Shown one piece after another: positions 17,453 through 24,467 of a stretch of 64,000 nt of DNA. The notes below the pieces were generated by a model. That model saw only the letters and a list, made by a program, of their open reading frames with translations, made no database searches and was not told where the DNA came from. The position numbers were made by a program, and so were the translations under genes. Source of the DNA: Asticcacaulis currens (lineage in GTDB: Bacteria > Pseudomonadota > Alphaproteobacteria > Caulobacterales > Caulobacteraceae); assembly GCF_028550395.1 (NCBI RefSeq), contig NZ_JAQQKW010000004.1:124001-188000 (forward strand). The letters are read 5' to 3'. Within the stretch, counting starts at the first letter, position 1, and every line of letters begins with the position of its first letter.

Positions 17453-17866
17453 ATGTTGCCTGAGCCGACGCCTCCCATGACCTTAGGGGTCCACCATGTT
17501 GGCCTAAGTGTATATGACCTGGCAACAGCGAGGAGCTTTTTCGAACATTGCCTGGGTTTTTCTCTGATAAGGGAAATGCCTGCCTACCCTGCAGCCATGG
17601 TGACAGATGGCAAGACAATGATTTCGCTATGGCAGGTTGCCGATGCGGCGCAAAGCGCGCCCTTCGATCGGCGGCGCAATGTCGGTCTGCATCATGTCGC
17701 CTTTCTGGTCGAAAGCCCGGAAAAACTAGAAGCCGTTTATGCAGAAGTTCAGGCCGGCGGCGCCACAATTGAGTTCGCGCCGGAACCACGAGCCGACGGC
17801 AAGGCCCGCCACATGATGTGCACCATACCTGGGGGGCCGCGGGTTGAGTTCGTAACGCTGATATAA
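17453..17866 (+). CDS. VOC-family (glyoxalase-like) protein
   Basis: This 137-residue cytosolic protein has the two beta-alpha-beta-beta-beta modules of the vicinal oxygen chelate fold. Metal-ligand positions are visible in 'GVHHVGLSVYDL', 'VGLHHVAFLVE' and the C-terminal 'GGPRVEFVTL'. The spacing resembles methylmalonyl-CoA epimerase and glyoxalase I relatives, but the substrate cannot be assigned. It is divergent from the TetR gene, has two operators in its promoter, and is followed after 11 bases by the cupin gene. The three probably form one ligand-responsive unit. Confidence 0.87.
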   Translation: MLPEPTPPMTLGVHHVGLSVYDLATARSFFEHCLGFSLIREMPAYPAAMVTDGKTMISLWQVADAAQSAPFDRRRNVGLHHVAFLVESPEKLEAVYAEVQAGGATIEFAPEPRADGKARHMMCTIPGGPRVEFVTLI

Positions 17867-17877
17867 GTGAGAGTAAA

Positions 17878-18495
17878 ATGGTTTCGTTAGACCAACTGCA
17901 GTCACGCCTTAGTGATCTATCGATCGGCGTCCATGCGTTAACTCGACCGGAAGAAAGCCCTGCCAGTCGATTAGTCAAGCTAGACCCTAACACCGTGCTC
18001 AACCTTCGCAACGGCCGTCACGACGTTATCATCCTTTTAGGATCGCTAGCTTCCGGACCGGTCATGCTTAGTCCGCAAAGCTATATCGGGCTGGACGGTA
18101 AAGGAAAACTGCGTGCTGGACCTTGGGGGGCTGTTTTGTTTCACATGGTTTCTCCCATAGTGCCCGGTGGACCTAAGAGCATCATCAAAGCGGAAAATCT
18201 CAGTTGGTTTGACGGATTGCAGTCGGGCGTCAGGCGCTGTAATTTTCGCACGCAAGACTATTCTGTAGCCTTGGTGGACTTTACTTCGGGTACCCGCATC
18301 CGCCCGCATCGCCATGATAGAGGCGAAGAAATCTATTTGTTGGCCGGTGAACTCGCCGGTGCCCCGAAACGTCTCAAGCCTGGCGATTGGCTCCGGCTTA
18401 ACCCCAGCATTGTCCATGCTCCACACTCTGAAACCTCAACACGCTTTCTCGTCATTACCGGACACCTGAAACCAGATGGCGTACAAACGGCGTAA
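17878..18495 (+). CDS. ChrR-like cupin protein
   Basis: This 205-residue protein is a double-cupin-like domain protein of the ChrR cupin type. The metal-binding pattern is clear in the second half: 'TRIRPHRHDRGEEIYLLAGE', with the later histidine in 'SIVHAPHSE'. The N-terminal half keeps the fold but lacks the histidines. The zinc-binding anti-sigma domain of true ChrR is absent, so it is not itself an anti-sigma factor. It is probably co-transcribed with the VOC gene. The reaction is unknown. Confidence 0.8.
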   Translation: MVSLDQLQSRLSDLSIGVHALTRPEESPASRLVKLDPNTVLNLRNGRHDVIILLGSLASGPVMLSPQSYIGLDGKGKLRAGPWGAVLFHMVSPIVPGGPKSIIKAENLSWFDGLQSGVRRCNFRTQDYSVALVDFTSGTRIRPHRHDRGEEIYLLAGELAGAPKRLKPGDWLRLNPSIVHAPHSETSTRFLVITGHLKPDGVQTA

Positions 18496-18512
18496 ATTGG
18501 ATTTTTTAGGGT

Positions 18513-18546
18513 AATAAGTCAATTTCCGGCCCGCTCAGGACTTATT
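18513..18546. terminator. Inverted repeat after the cupin gene
   Basis: AATAAGTC at 18513-18520 pairs with GACTTATT at 18539-18546 across an 18-base loop, just after the cupin stop codon. There is no T-run, so termination is only a possibility. Confidence 0.35.
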
Positions 18547-18667
18547 GATTAAAGCCAAGAGATGGTGGAGGGGTCGCGTCCCACCGTGTGGTGTAATTGG
18601 GTAAGGGCGAAGCGCTAGGCTCGCGGCCCCATTCGCCAGTAGCTCAAACATCCTGAAAGGAAACGAA

Positions 18668-19132
18668 ATGTCCCGTCCGCCGCTGCCCCCCTACACCCAC
18701 GACACTGCCGTCGAGAAGGTTCGCCTGGCCGAAGATGGCTGGAATACCCGCGATGCTGCCAAGGTCGCCCTAGCCTACACGCTTGACACGCACTGGCGTA
18801 ACCGGGTCGAGTTCGCAACCAATCGACAAGAGGCCCAAGCTTTCCTGGAGCGCAAATGGAACAAAGAACACGAATACCGGCTCATCAAGGAACTATGGGC
18901 CTTTACCGGCAACCGTATTGCCGTCCGTTATGCGTATGAGTATCGTGACGACGCGGGACAGTGGTTCCGCGCATACGGAAACGAAAATTGGCATTTTGCC
19001 GAAGACGGACTGATGTCGAACCGCCATGCCAGTATCAACGAGATGCCCATCAAGGAAGCAGAGCGCTTGTTCCACTGGCCTCTCGGCCGCCGCCCGGACG
19101 ATCATCCATCACTGAGCAATTTGGGCCTTTGA
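18668..19132 (+). CDS. DUF1348 NTF2-like protein
   Basis: This 154-residue cytosolic protein matches the DUF1348 group of the NTF2/SnoaL fold. Marks are '[20 protein letters not shown]', '[10 protein letters not shown]', and '[20 protein letters not shown]' in the central sheet. A clear ribosome binding site (AAAGGAAA) precedes the ATG. Its stop overlaps the TTG start of a TetR gene that is now truncated, so the two were once coupled and the TetR protein probably regulated this operon. Members are often found next to TetR genes and oxidoreductases, but no reaction is established. Confidence 0.87.
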   Translation: MSRPPLPPYTHDTAVEKVRLAEDGWNTRDAAKVALAYTLDTHWRNRVEFATNRQEAQAFLERKWNKEHEYRLIKELWAFTGNRIAVRYAYEYRDDAGQWFRAYGNENWHFAEDGLMSNRHASINEMPIKEAERLFHWPLGRRPDDHPSLSNLGL

Positions 19133-19391
19133 GTTCCAAGCGCATCCTCACCGACCGTGAAAGTGCTCTGCCTGCACTAGCGGAGGCATTCCGTGAGCAC
19201 GGTTTCGAGGGGGCTAGCCTGGCCTCTCTGTCCAAGGCAACGGGTCTTGGGAAGGCCAGCCTCTACAATTTTTTTCCTGGTGGGAAAGAAGAGATGTTGG
19301 GGGCTGTCCTTGAGAATATCAATAACTGGCTTACCACAGCGATTTTTTCGCCGTTAGAGCAGGTTGTTGATCCGGTAGAGGCTGTCACGGC
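19129..19391 (+). pseudogene. Truncated TetR-family repressor gene
   Basis: From TTG 19129 the frame encodes about 87 residues of a TetR protein. The helix-turn-helix is intact: 'EHGFEGASLASLSKATGL' followed by 'GKASLYNFFPGGKEEML'. It continues to 'PLEQVVDPVEAVTA' and then breaks exactly at the start of the IS21-like scar at 19392. The ligand domain is missing. After the scar the frame runs into antisense dnaE2 sequence without meaning. The truncated protein would have a DNA-binding domain but no dimerisation core, so regulation of the DUF1348 gene is probably lost. Confidence 0.82.
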
Positions 19392-19447
19392 TGTCAAATC
19401 GCATCCCCACCACCCTTTAGGGGGTCAGAATTGCATGCGAATTTACA
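19392..19447. mobile_element. 56-bp IS21-like terminal scar
   Basis: The segment begins TGTCAAATCGCAT and ends ATGCGAATTTACA. The ends are inverted repeats matching at 11 of 13 positions, with the TGT...ACA termini of IS21-family elements. The interior has the run GGGGGTCAGAATT. It separates the truncated TetR gene from the truncated dnaE2 fragment. No transposase remains. It looks like an internally deleted or recombined pair of IS ends. Confidence 0.5.
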
Positions 19448-19838
19448 ATCATGCCGAGCGCCAGGCAATTGACCTTCATCCATTTGAGGGCATCAATATC
19501 GTCCTTGTCGAACTCGATAACCTGCCGGTTCTTCATCGCTGCTGGTTCGATGGGGCACATGTCATCCAGCCCGTCATGTGACAGGACAAATCCGCCAGGT
19601 TGCAGGCTAAGATGGCGGGGCGTGCCCATGAGCTTACGCGACAGCTCAAAGACCCAACGGATGCGCCGATCATTCAGATTGATACTGAGTCCGTCATCGT
19701 CTTCGGTCTTGAATCCGTCCCGCAACCAGTGCGACACATGAGACTATAGGGTATCTATCAGGTCTTCCGGCAGGCCCATGGCGCGCGCGACATCGCACAA
19801 GGTCCCACAGGTCCAATATCGCGTGACGACCGAACACA
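19448..19838 (-). pseudogene. dnaE2: dnaE2 (error-prone DNA polymerase) fragment
   Basis: On the minus strand the segment encodes an internal part of DnaE2 (ImuC), the SOS-induced translesion polymerase. The order of recognisable pieces is 'DVARAMGLPEDLIDTL', an in-frame TAG, then '[20 protein letters not shown]', '[20 protein letters not shown]' and 'LALGM'. Family proteins have about 1,050 residues; only about 125 codons remain and both ends are missing. The 3' side ends at the IS21-like scar and the 5' side abuts the SRAP fragment. It is plainly dead. Confidence 0.85.
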
Positions 19839-19845
19839 GGTCGGC

Positions 19846-20031
19846 GTGGTTACGGCCATGCCCGTCATCCTGACGCAGCCTGACGAGTGGAAAACATGGC
19901 TGCGAGCCGGGTGGTCTGAGGCGAAAGTCCTTCAGCGCCCACAGCCTGACGGGGCCCTGTCAGTCGTGAAAATTAGCGGGAAAATGGATGGTGCCGACGA
20001 TGCCAGGCAACCTCAAAGCAATCTCGTTTAG
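19846..20031 (+). pseudogene. C-terminal fragment of an SRAP (YedK/HMCES) gene
   Basis: About 45 residues match the C-terminal end of SOS-response-associated peptidase (SRAP) proteins: 'AMPVILTQPDEWKTWLRAGW' followed by 'EAKVLQRPQPDGALSV'. Intact proteins have about 200-230 residues and crosslink to abasic sites in single-stranded DNA. The N-terminal catalytic part with the key cysteine is absent. It lies head-to-head against the dnaE2 fragment, so two DNA-damage genes lie broken side by side. Confidence 0.78.
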
Positions 20032-20089
20032 TCTCACTAGGTGGCAGGCGTTTATCCGGTGTACCGACTTTTGCCACGGCATATCCAAC

Positions 20090-20362
20090 TTACTCAGTGT
20101 GCTTTTTAGTCATTCGGGTATCGTAGATGAATTGCACGTTGCTCCAGTAGCCATCGCTCAGGCCGAGGGCGCGGTCGAATGAAATGAAAACATCGGGCTC
20201 AAACCGATGCTCCCCTTTAACGAAACCGTCGATGGGATGTCGGTCCTGCCCGATTTGGTCGGCGAAAACCTCGACCGAGATATTCATAGGCGTGAGAAGT
20301 TCCTCCAAGAGAATATCTCCTGGGGTAGCGATTGCGATGGCTGGGGCAGGTTCTCTTTCCAT
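20090..20362 (-). CDS. HigA-like XRE antitoxin without a visible toxin
   Basis: This 90-residue protein resembles HigA-type antitoxins: 'ATPGDILLEELLTPMNISVE', an HTH around residues 30-55 ('FADQIGQDRHPIDGFVKGEH'), and the family C-terminus 'DGYWSNVQFIYDTR'. HigA normally follows a roughly 90-residue HigB toxin gene. I see none in the 93 bases between this gene and the next one upstream, so it is an orphan. The recognition helix has 'DRHPIDGFVKG' where active members have 'PPTRINEIVRG', so it may be degenerate. The ribosome binding site is weak. Confidence 0.65.
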   Translation of the reverse strand: MEREPAPAIAIATPGDILLEELLTPMNISVEVFADQIGQDRHPIDGFVKGEHRFEPDVFISFDRALGLSDGYWSNVQFIYDTRMTKKHTE

Positions 20363-20455
20363 ACCGGTGCGGATGGCCTTTCGCAGCGTAGAACGTTATC
20401 GTTCTCAGAATAGAACAAAGTATACGGTCGATACATAATGCCACCGCTCGTGCTC

Positions 20456-20785
20456 TTATAAGTTGAAAATCTGCTCCTCGGCTTGTTGGTATCTCTGCCT
20501 CGCTACAAGCAGAAAAATCACGGAAGTCGTCGTGTATGCTAGACATATGGCAAAACACTCCAGATCCCTTGTGGTGGCGGCAGCGAGTAAGCTGACTATA
20601 GCCATTCCAACTGCCGCCAATTGTATCAGAGGGCCGTGATTGTTCATTTGATGTCTGAGGTAAATAGCCTGATCCGCAGTCGACAAACTCAGCCACGCCG
20701 CATTTTGCTTCGCTTCCTCCAGAATAAACATCAAGTGCAGATGACGTAATAATTGTTCTATTGCTAAGGACAAACGAGTAATCAT
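20456..20785 (-). CDS. Small membrane protein coupled to an XRE repressor
   Basis: I do not recognise this 109-residue protein. The N-terminal half is soluble ('LSTADQAIYLRHQMNNH'). Two hydrophobic segments follow at about residues 53-70 and 78-95, and the tail is charged ('ARQRYQQAEEQIF'). Its ATG overlaps the XRE stop codon by ATGA, so the two are translated together. A repressor coupled to a small membrane protein could be a phage-type superinfection-exclusion or toxin-like unit, but nothing proves it. Confidence 0.6.
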   Translation of the reverse strand: MITRLSLAIEQLLRHLHLMFILEEAKQNAAWLSLSTADQAIYLRHQMNNHGPLIQLAAVGMAIVSLLAAATTRDLECFAICLAYTTTSVIFLLVARQRYQQAEEQIFNL

Positions 20786-21225
20786 ACGGGACGAAGCCTC
20801 ATGAGCAGTGGAATGTCGACCTTTTTAAGGTCGCCGTTAGATTTGACAAGATGCTCATAGACCGCCTGCACGAGCCATCCCTTTTGCGCCCTGGTCAACT
20901 CTTGCCCGGAATTGCTGACCGCTTCATCGACGGCTTGGTAAGCAATTTGTGCAAGCGGCTTTGCACCACCGCGCCCGACTTGGCTTTCCGGAGCCCCCTG
21001 CCCCGTCAATAACCATACCGGATCAAGCCCGAATGCATCAAACGCGCGTTTGCAAAACTCGCTGGATACGTCTGCCGTCCCCTGCTCATAGGTCTGCAGG
21101 GCGCGTGCCGACACTCCGGCCTTTGCTGCAAACTCTGTTTGGGTCAGACTTGCGATGTGCTCGCGGAAAAACACTATCCGTTCGCTAATATCTTGTCTTG
21201 AAATGGATTTTGGAAATTTGGCCAT
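20782..21225 (-). CDS. XRE-family repressor
   Basis: This 147-residue protein has an N-terminal helix-turn-helix, 'LTQTEFAAKAGVSARALQTY' at about residues 27-46. A conserved 'FCKRAFDAFGLDPVWLLTGQ' follows, a pattern common in prophage-type repressors. The C-terminal third is helical. It is divergent from a Ner-like gene with a dyad operator between them, the layout of a transposable-phage or integrative-element immunity region. It probably represses the shared promoter region. Confidence 0.85.
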   Translation of the reverse strand: MAKFPKSISRQDISERIVFFREHIASLTQTEFAAKAGVSARALQTYEQGTADVSSEFCKRAFDAFGLDPVWLLTGQGAPESQVGRGGAKPLAQIAYQAVDEAVSNSGQELTRAQKGWLVQAVYEHLVKSNGDLKKVDIPLLMRLRPV

Positions 21226-21242
21226 TCAGCATCACTTAAAGA

Positions 21243-21290
21243 TTGACTCGGATACAAAACCTCTCGATACATCTACCATGATTATGGTAG
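21243..21290 (+). promoter_or_regulatory. Promoter and dyad operator between XRE and Ner-like genes
   Basis: TTGACT at 21243-21248 and GATACA at 21266-21271 are separated by 17 bases and point toward the Ner-like gene. CTACCAT, GATT, ATGGTAG at 21273-21290 is a perfect dyad overlapping the likely transcription start, as expected for a repressor site. Confidence 0.6.
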
Positions 21291-21318
21291 TCTAGACAAG
21301 ATTGGAAAGGAGTCGGCC

Positions 21319-21555
21319 GTGGACCATCATGAATGGATCAAGGGGGCATTGCGCCTTCGCGGCAGTTCGTTTGCCGATGTCGCCCGCCGCACCGGCGTGA
21401 CCGCGGCTGCTGTGTACTATGTCTCGAAAGGCAAAAGCCGGTCCAGTCGCGTCGAAACGGCGATAGCTGAAATTATTGGATATTCACCCGCCGAGATATG
21501 GGGCTATGCCCCCTTGGCTCCCTCTAACAATGGAGGTGCCATGCCACCCCGTTAA
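21319..21555 (+). CDS. Ner/Nlp-like small DNA-binding protein
   Basis: This 78-residue protein matches the Ner/Nlp family of small DNA-binding regulators: 'DHHEWIKGALRLRGSSFADV' followed by 'ARRTGVTAAAVYYVSKGKS' and 'EIIGYSPAEIWGY'. The start is GTG 21319 with AAAGGAG six bases upstream. In phage Mu, Ner shuts down early transcription and faces the c repressor gene, exactly as here. No transposable-phage genes follow; the GInt-like island begins instead. A 9-bp stem-loop follows at 21591-21623. It may be a relic of a prophage control region. Confidence 0.8.
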   Translation: MDHHEWIKGALRLRGSSFADVARRTGVTAAAVYYVSKGKSRSSRVETAIAEIIGYSPAEIWGYAPLAPSNNGGAMPPR

Positions 21556-21590
21556 TCACTACGACATCTCTATCCGTTGCCGGAAGTGAA

Positions 21591-21623
21591 AAGGACCTGA
21601 GTCGCGCCAACGACCAGGTCCTT
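21591..21623 (+). terminator. Hairpin after the Ner-like gene
   Basis: AAGGACCTG at 21591-21599 pairs perfectly with CAGGTCCTT at 21615-21623 around a 15-base loop. There is no strong T-run, so it may terminate weakly or stabilise the mRNA. Confidence 0.5.
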
Positions 21624-21680
21624 AGGTGTATTCTCGTCGTACCACGACACTGAGATTGTCCCTCATCGCTCAGCAAAAGT

Positions 21681-21706
21681 CAATCACTGCCCCCGGTTTT
21701 GGGCAG
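21681..21706 (+). repeat. Putative left attachment site (attL)
   Basis: CAATCACTGCC at the start and GGGCAG at the end match the right-hand site at 28836-28857 apart from four inserted bases and two mismatches. The site also contains a hairpin, CACTGCCC (21685-21692) with GGGCAGTG (21701-21708). It lies 57 bases before ginA. Confidence 0.55.
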
Positions 21707-21762
21707 TGCGCGACCCTACGCGCTAGTTTCACGCCGGCTCATCCAATCTTCTTATTTTTGGA

Positions 21763-22983
21763 ATGCAGCCAATGCCAGTAATTACCATTTCGTCCGCGGA
21801 GGTTCCCCACGCCCTTCGCGGTCCAATCGCAACATCTAAATCTTATATGCCGCGCTTTTGGGCAACGGTCTATTGTGATGTGTTCAAAGCCGCCCGCAAA
21901 CCCGCTACTTTGCGACGTATTCTAAGCGCTATCGATCGGCTCTGCCGATTCGGCGAAGGAATGGTGCCTGTCCATGACATCGACCAGATCCTCACTCGAC
22001 TCGACATTCAAGCGTTGAAGAATCTCATGGTCGGCTTTCTTAGCCACCTGCGAACCACGGCCCAGGGCCACTCTGTCAGCGCTGATCAGACTTGGCGCGC
22101 CGCATTCGATTTTGTCTATGACATGCTAAAGATTCTCGGCGTTTCGTCGTTGGAAGCCACGCGGCTGCATAGTGAACTTCGAGAGCTGAAGAATCTGTAC
22201 GGGCAGCTTAGCCCAGCAGCTCCGTCGCGCCCTCGTCATATCACTGCAGTTCCGGCATCTGTCATTAGCGAGTTATATGACATCCTCTCGTTGGAAGGCC
22301 ATCGCAATCCGTTCCGCAGCGTGCCCGAGAAAAAGCGCAACCTGTTAATCTTTGAGATCCTTCTTCGAACGGGCCTGCGGCGCGGGGAGCTGTTGGCCTT
22401 GGGCGTCGATGCCCTGCAGTGGGAATTCGACACACAACTCGGGCGAACACGGTTTTGGCTGAACGTGGCGCAAGATCATGCGGAAGAAGATCCGCGCTAT
22501 CTGAAAGGGTCGCTGAAAACGGCGACGAGCTGGCGATCCATACCCGTCCCGGTGGATTTGGCCCACCGAATTCAGCATTTTGTCGACTACCACAGGGGCC
22601 AGCCAAACCATCCGTTCCTTTTCACGTCCAACCAGAGGCTACCGCTCTCTGCGCCTGCGGTCAGCTTGGTATTGGAGACAGTCAGCCGCGCCCTTTCGCC
22701 TGAGGCCCGCACGTCACTGCAGATCCGCGGAATGAGCGGCGTCAGACCTCACGACCTTCGTCATACTTCGGTCGTCGCTAGGCTACAGATGTTCAAAAAC
22801 GCCGGTGTGCCGCTTGACGAGAGCATAGAGCGGTTGCGTCCCTATTATGGGTGGTCGCCGGGATCGAAAATGCCTTTTCGCTATGGCCGAGCTTATTTCG
22901 AGACCCAATTCACCGAGGTCTGGGAAGAGGTCTTCGAAGACCATCTCGCAGCGTTGCGGGAAATCATGGGAGGCGATCAATGA
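21763..22983 (+). CDS. ginA: Tyrosine recombinase GinA
   Basis: This 406-residue protein has the catalytic domain of a tyrosine recombinase. The first arginine is in 'LRTGLRRGELLALG' near residue 204. Box II is 'GVRPHDLRHTSVVARLQ' near residue 330, with an intact HxxR. The probable nucleophile tyrosine is in 'RYGRAYFE' near residue 375. It is the smallest and first of three recombinases, as in GInt ginABCD operons. Its stop overlaps the next start by ATGA. No clear ribosome binding site precedes the ATG at 21763 (a second ATG is at 21772), so initiation may be weak. GInt work found all four gin genes essential for excision and integration. Confidence 0.85.
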   Translation: MQPMPVITISSAEVPHALRGPIATSKSYMPRFWATVYCDVFKAARKPATLRRILSAIDRLCRFGEGMVPVHDIDQILTRLDIQALKNLMVGFLSHLRTTAQGHSVSADQTWRAAFDFVYDMLKILGVSSLEATRLHSELRELKNLYGQLSPAAPSRPRHITAVPASVISELYDILSLEGHRNPFRSVPEKKRNLLIFEILLRTGLRRGELLALGVDALQWEFDTQLGRTRFWLNVAQDHAEEDPRYLKGSLKTATSWRSIPVPVDLAHRIQHFVDYHRGQPNHPFLFTSNQRLPLSAPAVSLVLETVSRALSPEARTSLQIRGMSGVRPHDLRHTSVVARLQMFKNAGVPLDESIERLRPYYGWSPGSKMPFRYGRAYFETQFTEVWEEVFEDHLAALREIMGGDQ

Positions 22984-24467
22984 GCGTCTCCGAATTTGAT
23001 TCTCAACCCCATGCCATCCGCTTCGCCATCCAACTGCCGCCAAGCGTCAAATATTTTGACGACTTAGCAAACAGATACCGAACCATCCTGAACCTGTCCC
23101 AAACCGACGTGTGGGACCTGGCAGTCGATGGCAAAACGCTCCGTTGCAATTTCAACAATTCATTGGCCATTGACCGGCCTCTCCTAAAGCGATGGCTTGT
23201 CGATCTCCTAATGGACATCAAACCCGTTTCCGCATCAAACTATTTCCAGTCCGTTCTGTCCCTTGGCAATGGCGTCGTCAGCGATATCATTAATCATCTG
23301 ATCGAGGATCATCCGAGCGAATTCAGGATCTACTGGGTGACTTCTCTACTACCCAAGATGTCGCTCGCTCAGATTCGAGGATTGCGGTCTCTTTGCCGCA
23401 CTTTCTGCAACCACGGCTACGGCCAATGGTCCCCCGATCATCTCGATTTCGTGTCGAGCCTTAAAGGCCGCCCTTTAGACAAATACGCCGTGGTCCGCAG
23501 TGGCGACTGCTTCGTCGATCTTTATCAGCAGTCGATCGTGGCGCAATCGTTGGATGACCTAGCGGCGACAGTCAAAGGCAGAGGAACCAACGTACATACA
23601 ACTACCCTACGCGGCGCCATCGTTCTGATTCTCGCTTTTCAGCACGGCTTGCGTTCTGGACAAATCGCCCGCATCAAAAATTCTGGCGTTAAAACATTCC
23701 CGACCGGCGCGGTGCACGTCCAGTTCCCTGTCACCAAGCAGCGCCAGAACGCATCCGCCGAGGAGCGTTTGCGAAGTATCAGACGAGAGTGGTGTCCGAT
23801 TTTATTGGAGTATCAGAAGCGGAGACCAGCCAACGATAACTCCACTTATTTCCTCGGTTGTACCCCTGACGAAGTGGCCGCCGAATTCAAAAAATACCTT
23901 CGGAGTATTGGGATTGAGGGCCGGACCTTGACCGATTTCCGGCATACGGCCGGGCAGCGGCTGGCGGATTCAGGTGCGTCCCACTTTGCTATCACAGAAT
24001 TTATGAACCACGCGGACCTTTCCACCGCACTTGTCTATATCCAATCCTCGCCTACACAGGCAGATCGGATCAACAAGGCGCTCGGTCTGTCAGAAATTTA
24101 TAGCGTGGTAGCGCAGACTTCTCGAATTGGTATCCTTTCGCGCGAGGATTTGGACAATACAGCGGAGACGAACATCATCTCGGGAACGCCGCATGGCGTC
24201 CCGATCACCGGCATCGGCGCTTGCAAGTCCGAGGTCGGCGTCTGCAGCAAGAGCCCGGTCCTCAGCTGCTACGAGTGTCACAAGTTCCTCGCTCTGGCCG
24301 ATACGGTCGTACACGAAGAGGTCGCAGCCAACTTGCGCCAAATCGTGCTCGATTTCGCCAGGATGGTCCGTCCAGGGGAGACCTCCCCAGCTATGGGCCA
24401 ACTTCGCACCACTTTAGAGGCGATCGAATTGCTAATCGAGCAATTGCAGGGAGGCGGTGTCCAATGA
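22980..24467 (+). CDS. ginB: Tyrosine recombinase GinB with a C-terminal Cys cluster
   Basis: This 495-residue protein is the middle recombinase. The first arginine is in 'FQHGLRSGQIARIK' near residue 224 and the nucleophile tyrosine in 'STALVYIQSS' near residue 352. Box II reads 'LTDFRHTAGQRLAD' near residue 319, so the usual histidine of HxxR is threonine. A C-terminal cysteine cluster, 'CKSEVGVCSKSP' with 'LSCYECHKF', may bind zinc. I chose ATG 22980 because it overlaps the ginA stop by ATGA; a reading from 22851 would run inside ginA. Its own stop overlaps ginC by ATGA. It may act as a structural partner if catalysis is weak. Confidence 0.85.
   Translation: MSVSEFDSQPHAIRFAIQLPPSVKYFDDLANRYRTILNLSQTDVWDLAVDGKTLRCNFNNSLAIDRPLLKRWLVDLLMDIKPVSASNYFQSVLSLGNGVVSDIINHLIEDHPSEFRIYWVTSLLPKMSLAQIRGLRSLCRTFCNHGYGQWSPDHLDFVSSLKGRPLDKYAVVRSGDCFVDLYQQSIVAQSLDDLAATVKGRGTNVHTTTLRGAIVLILAFQHGLRSGQIARIKNSGVKTFPTGAVHVQFPVTKQRQNASAEERLRSIRREWCPILLEYQKRRPANDNSTYFLGCTPDEVAAEFKKYLRSIGIEGRTLTDFRHTAGQRLADSGASHFAITEFMNHADLSTALVYIQSSPTQADRINKALGLSEIYSVVAQTSRIGILSREDLDNTAETNIISGTPHGVPITGIGACKSEVGVCSKSPVLSCYECHKFLALADTVVHEEVAANLRQIVLDFARMVRPGETSPAMGQLRTTLEAIELLIEQLQGGGVQ

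Noticed and set aside
20090-20785. A HigBA toxin-antitoxin operon
   Set aside because: Only the antitoxin-like gene is seen; the neighbouring upstream gene is a membrane protein without HigB features.
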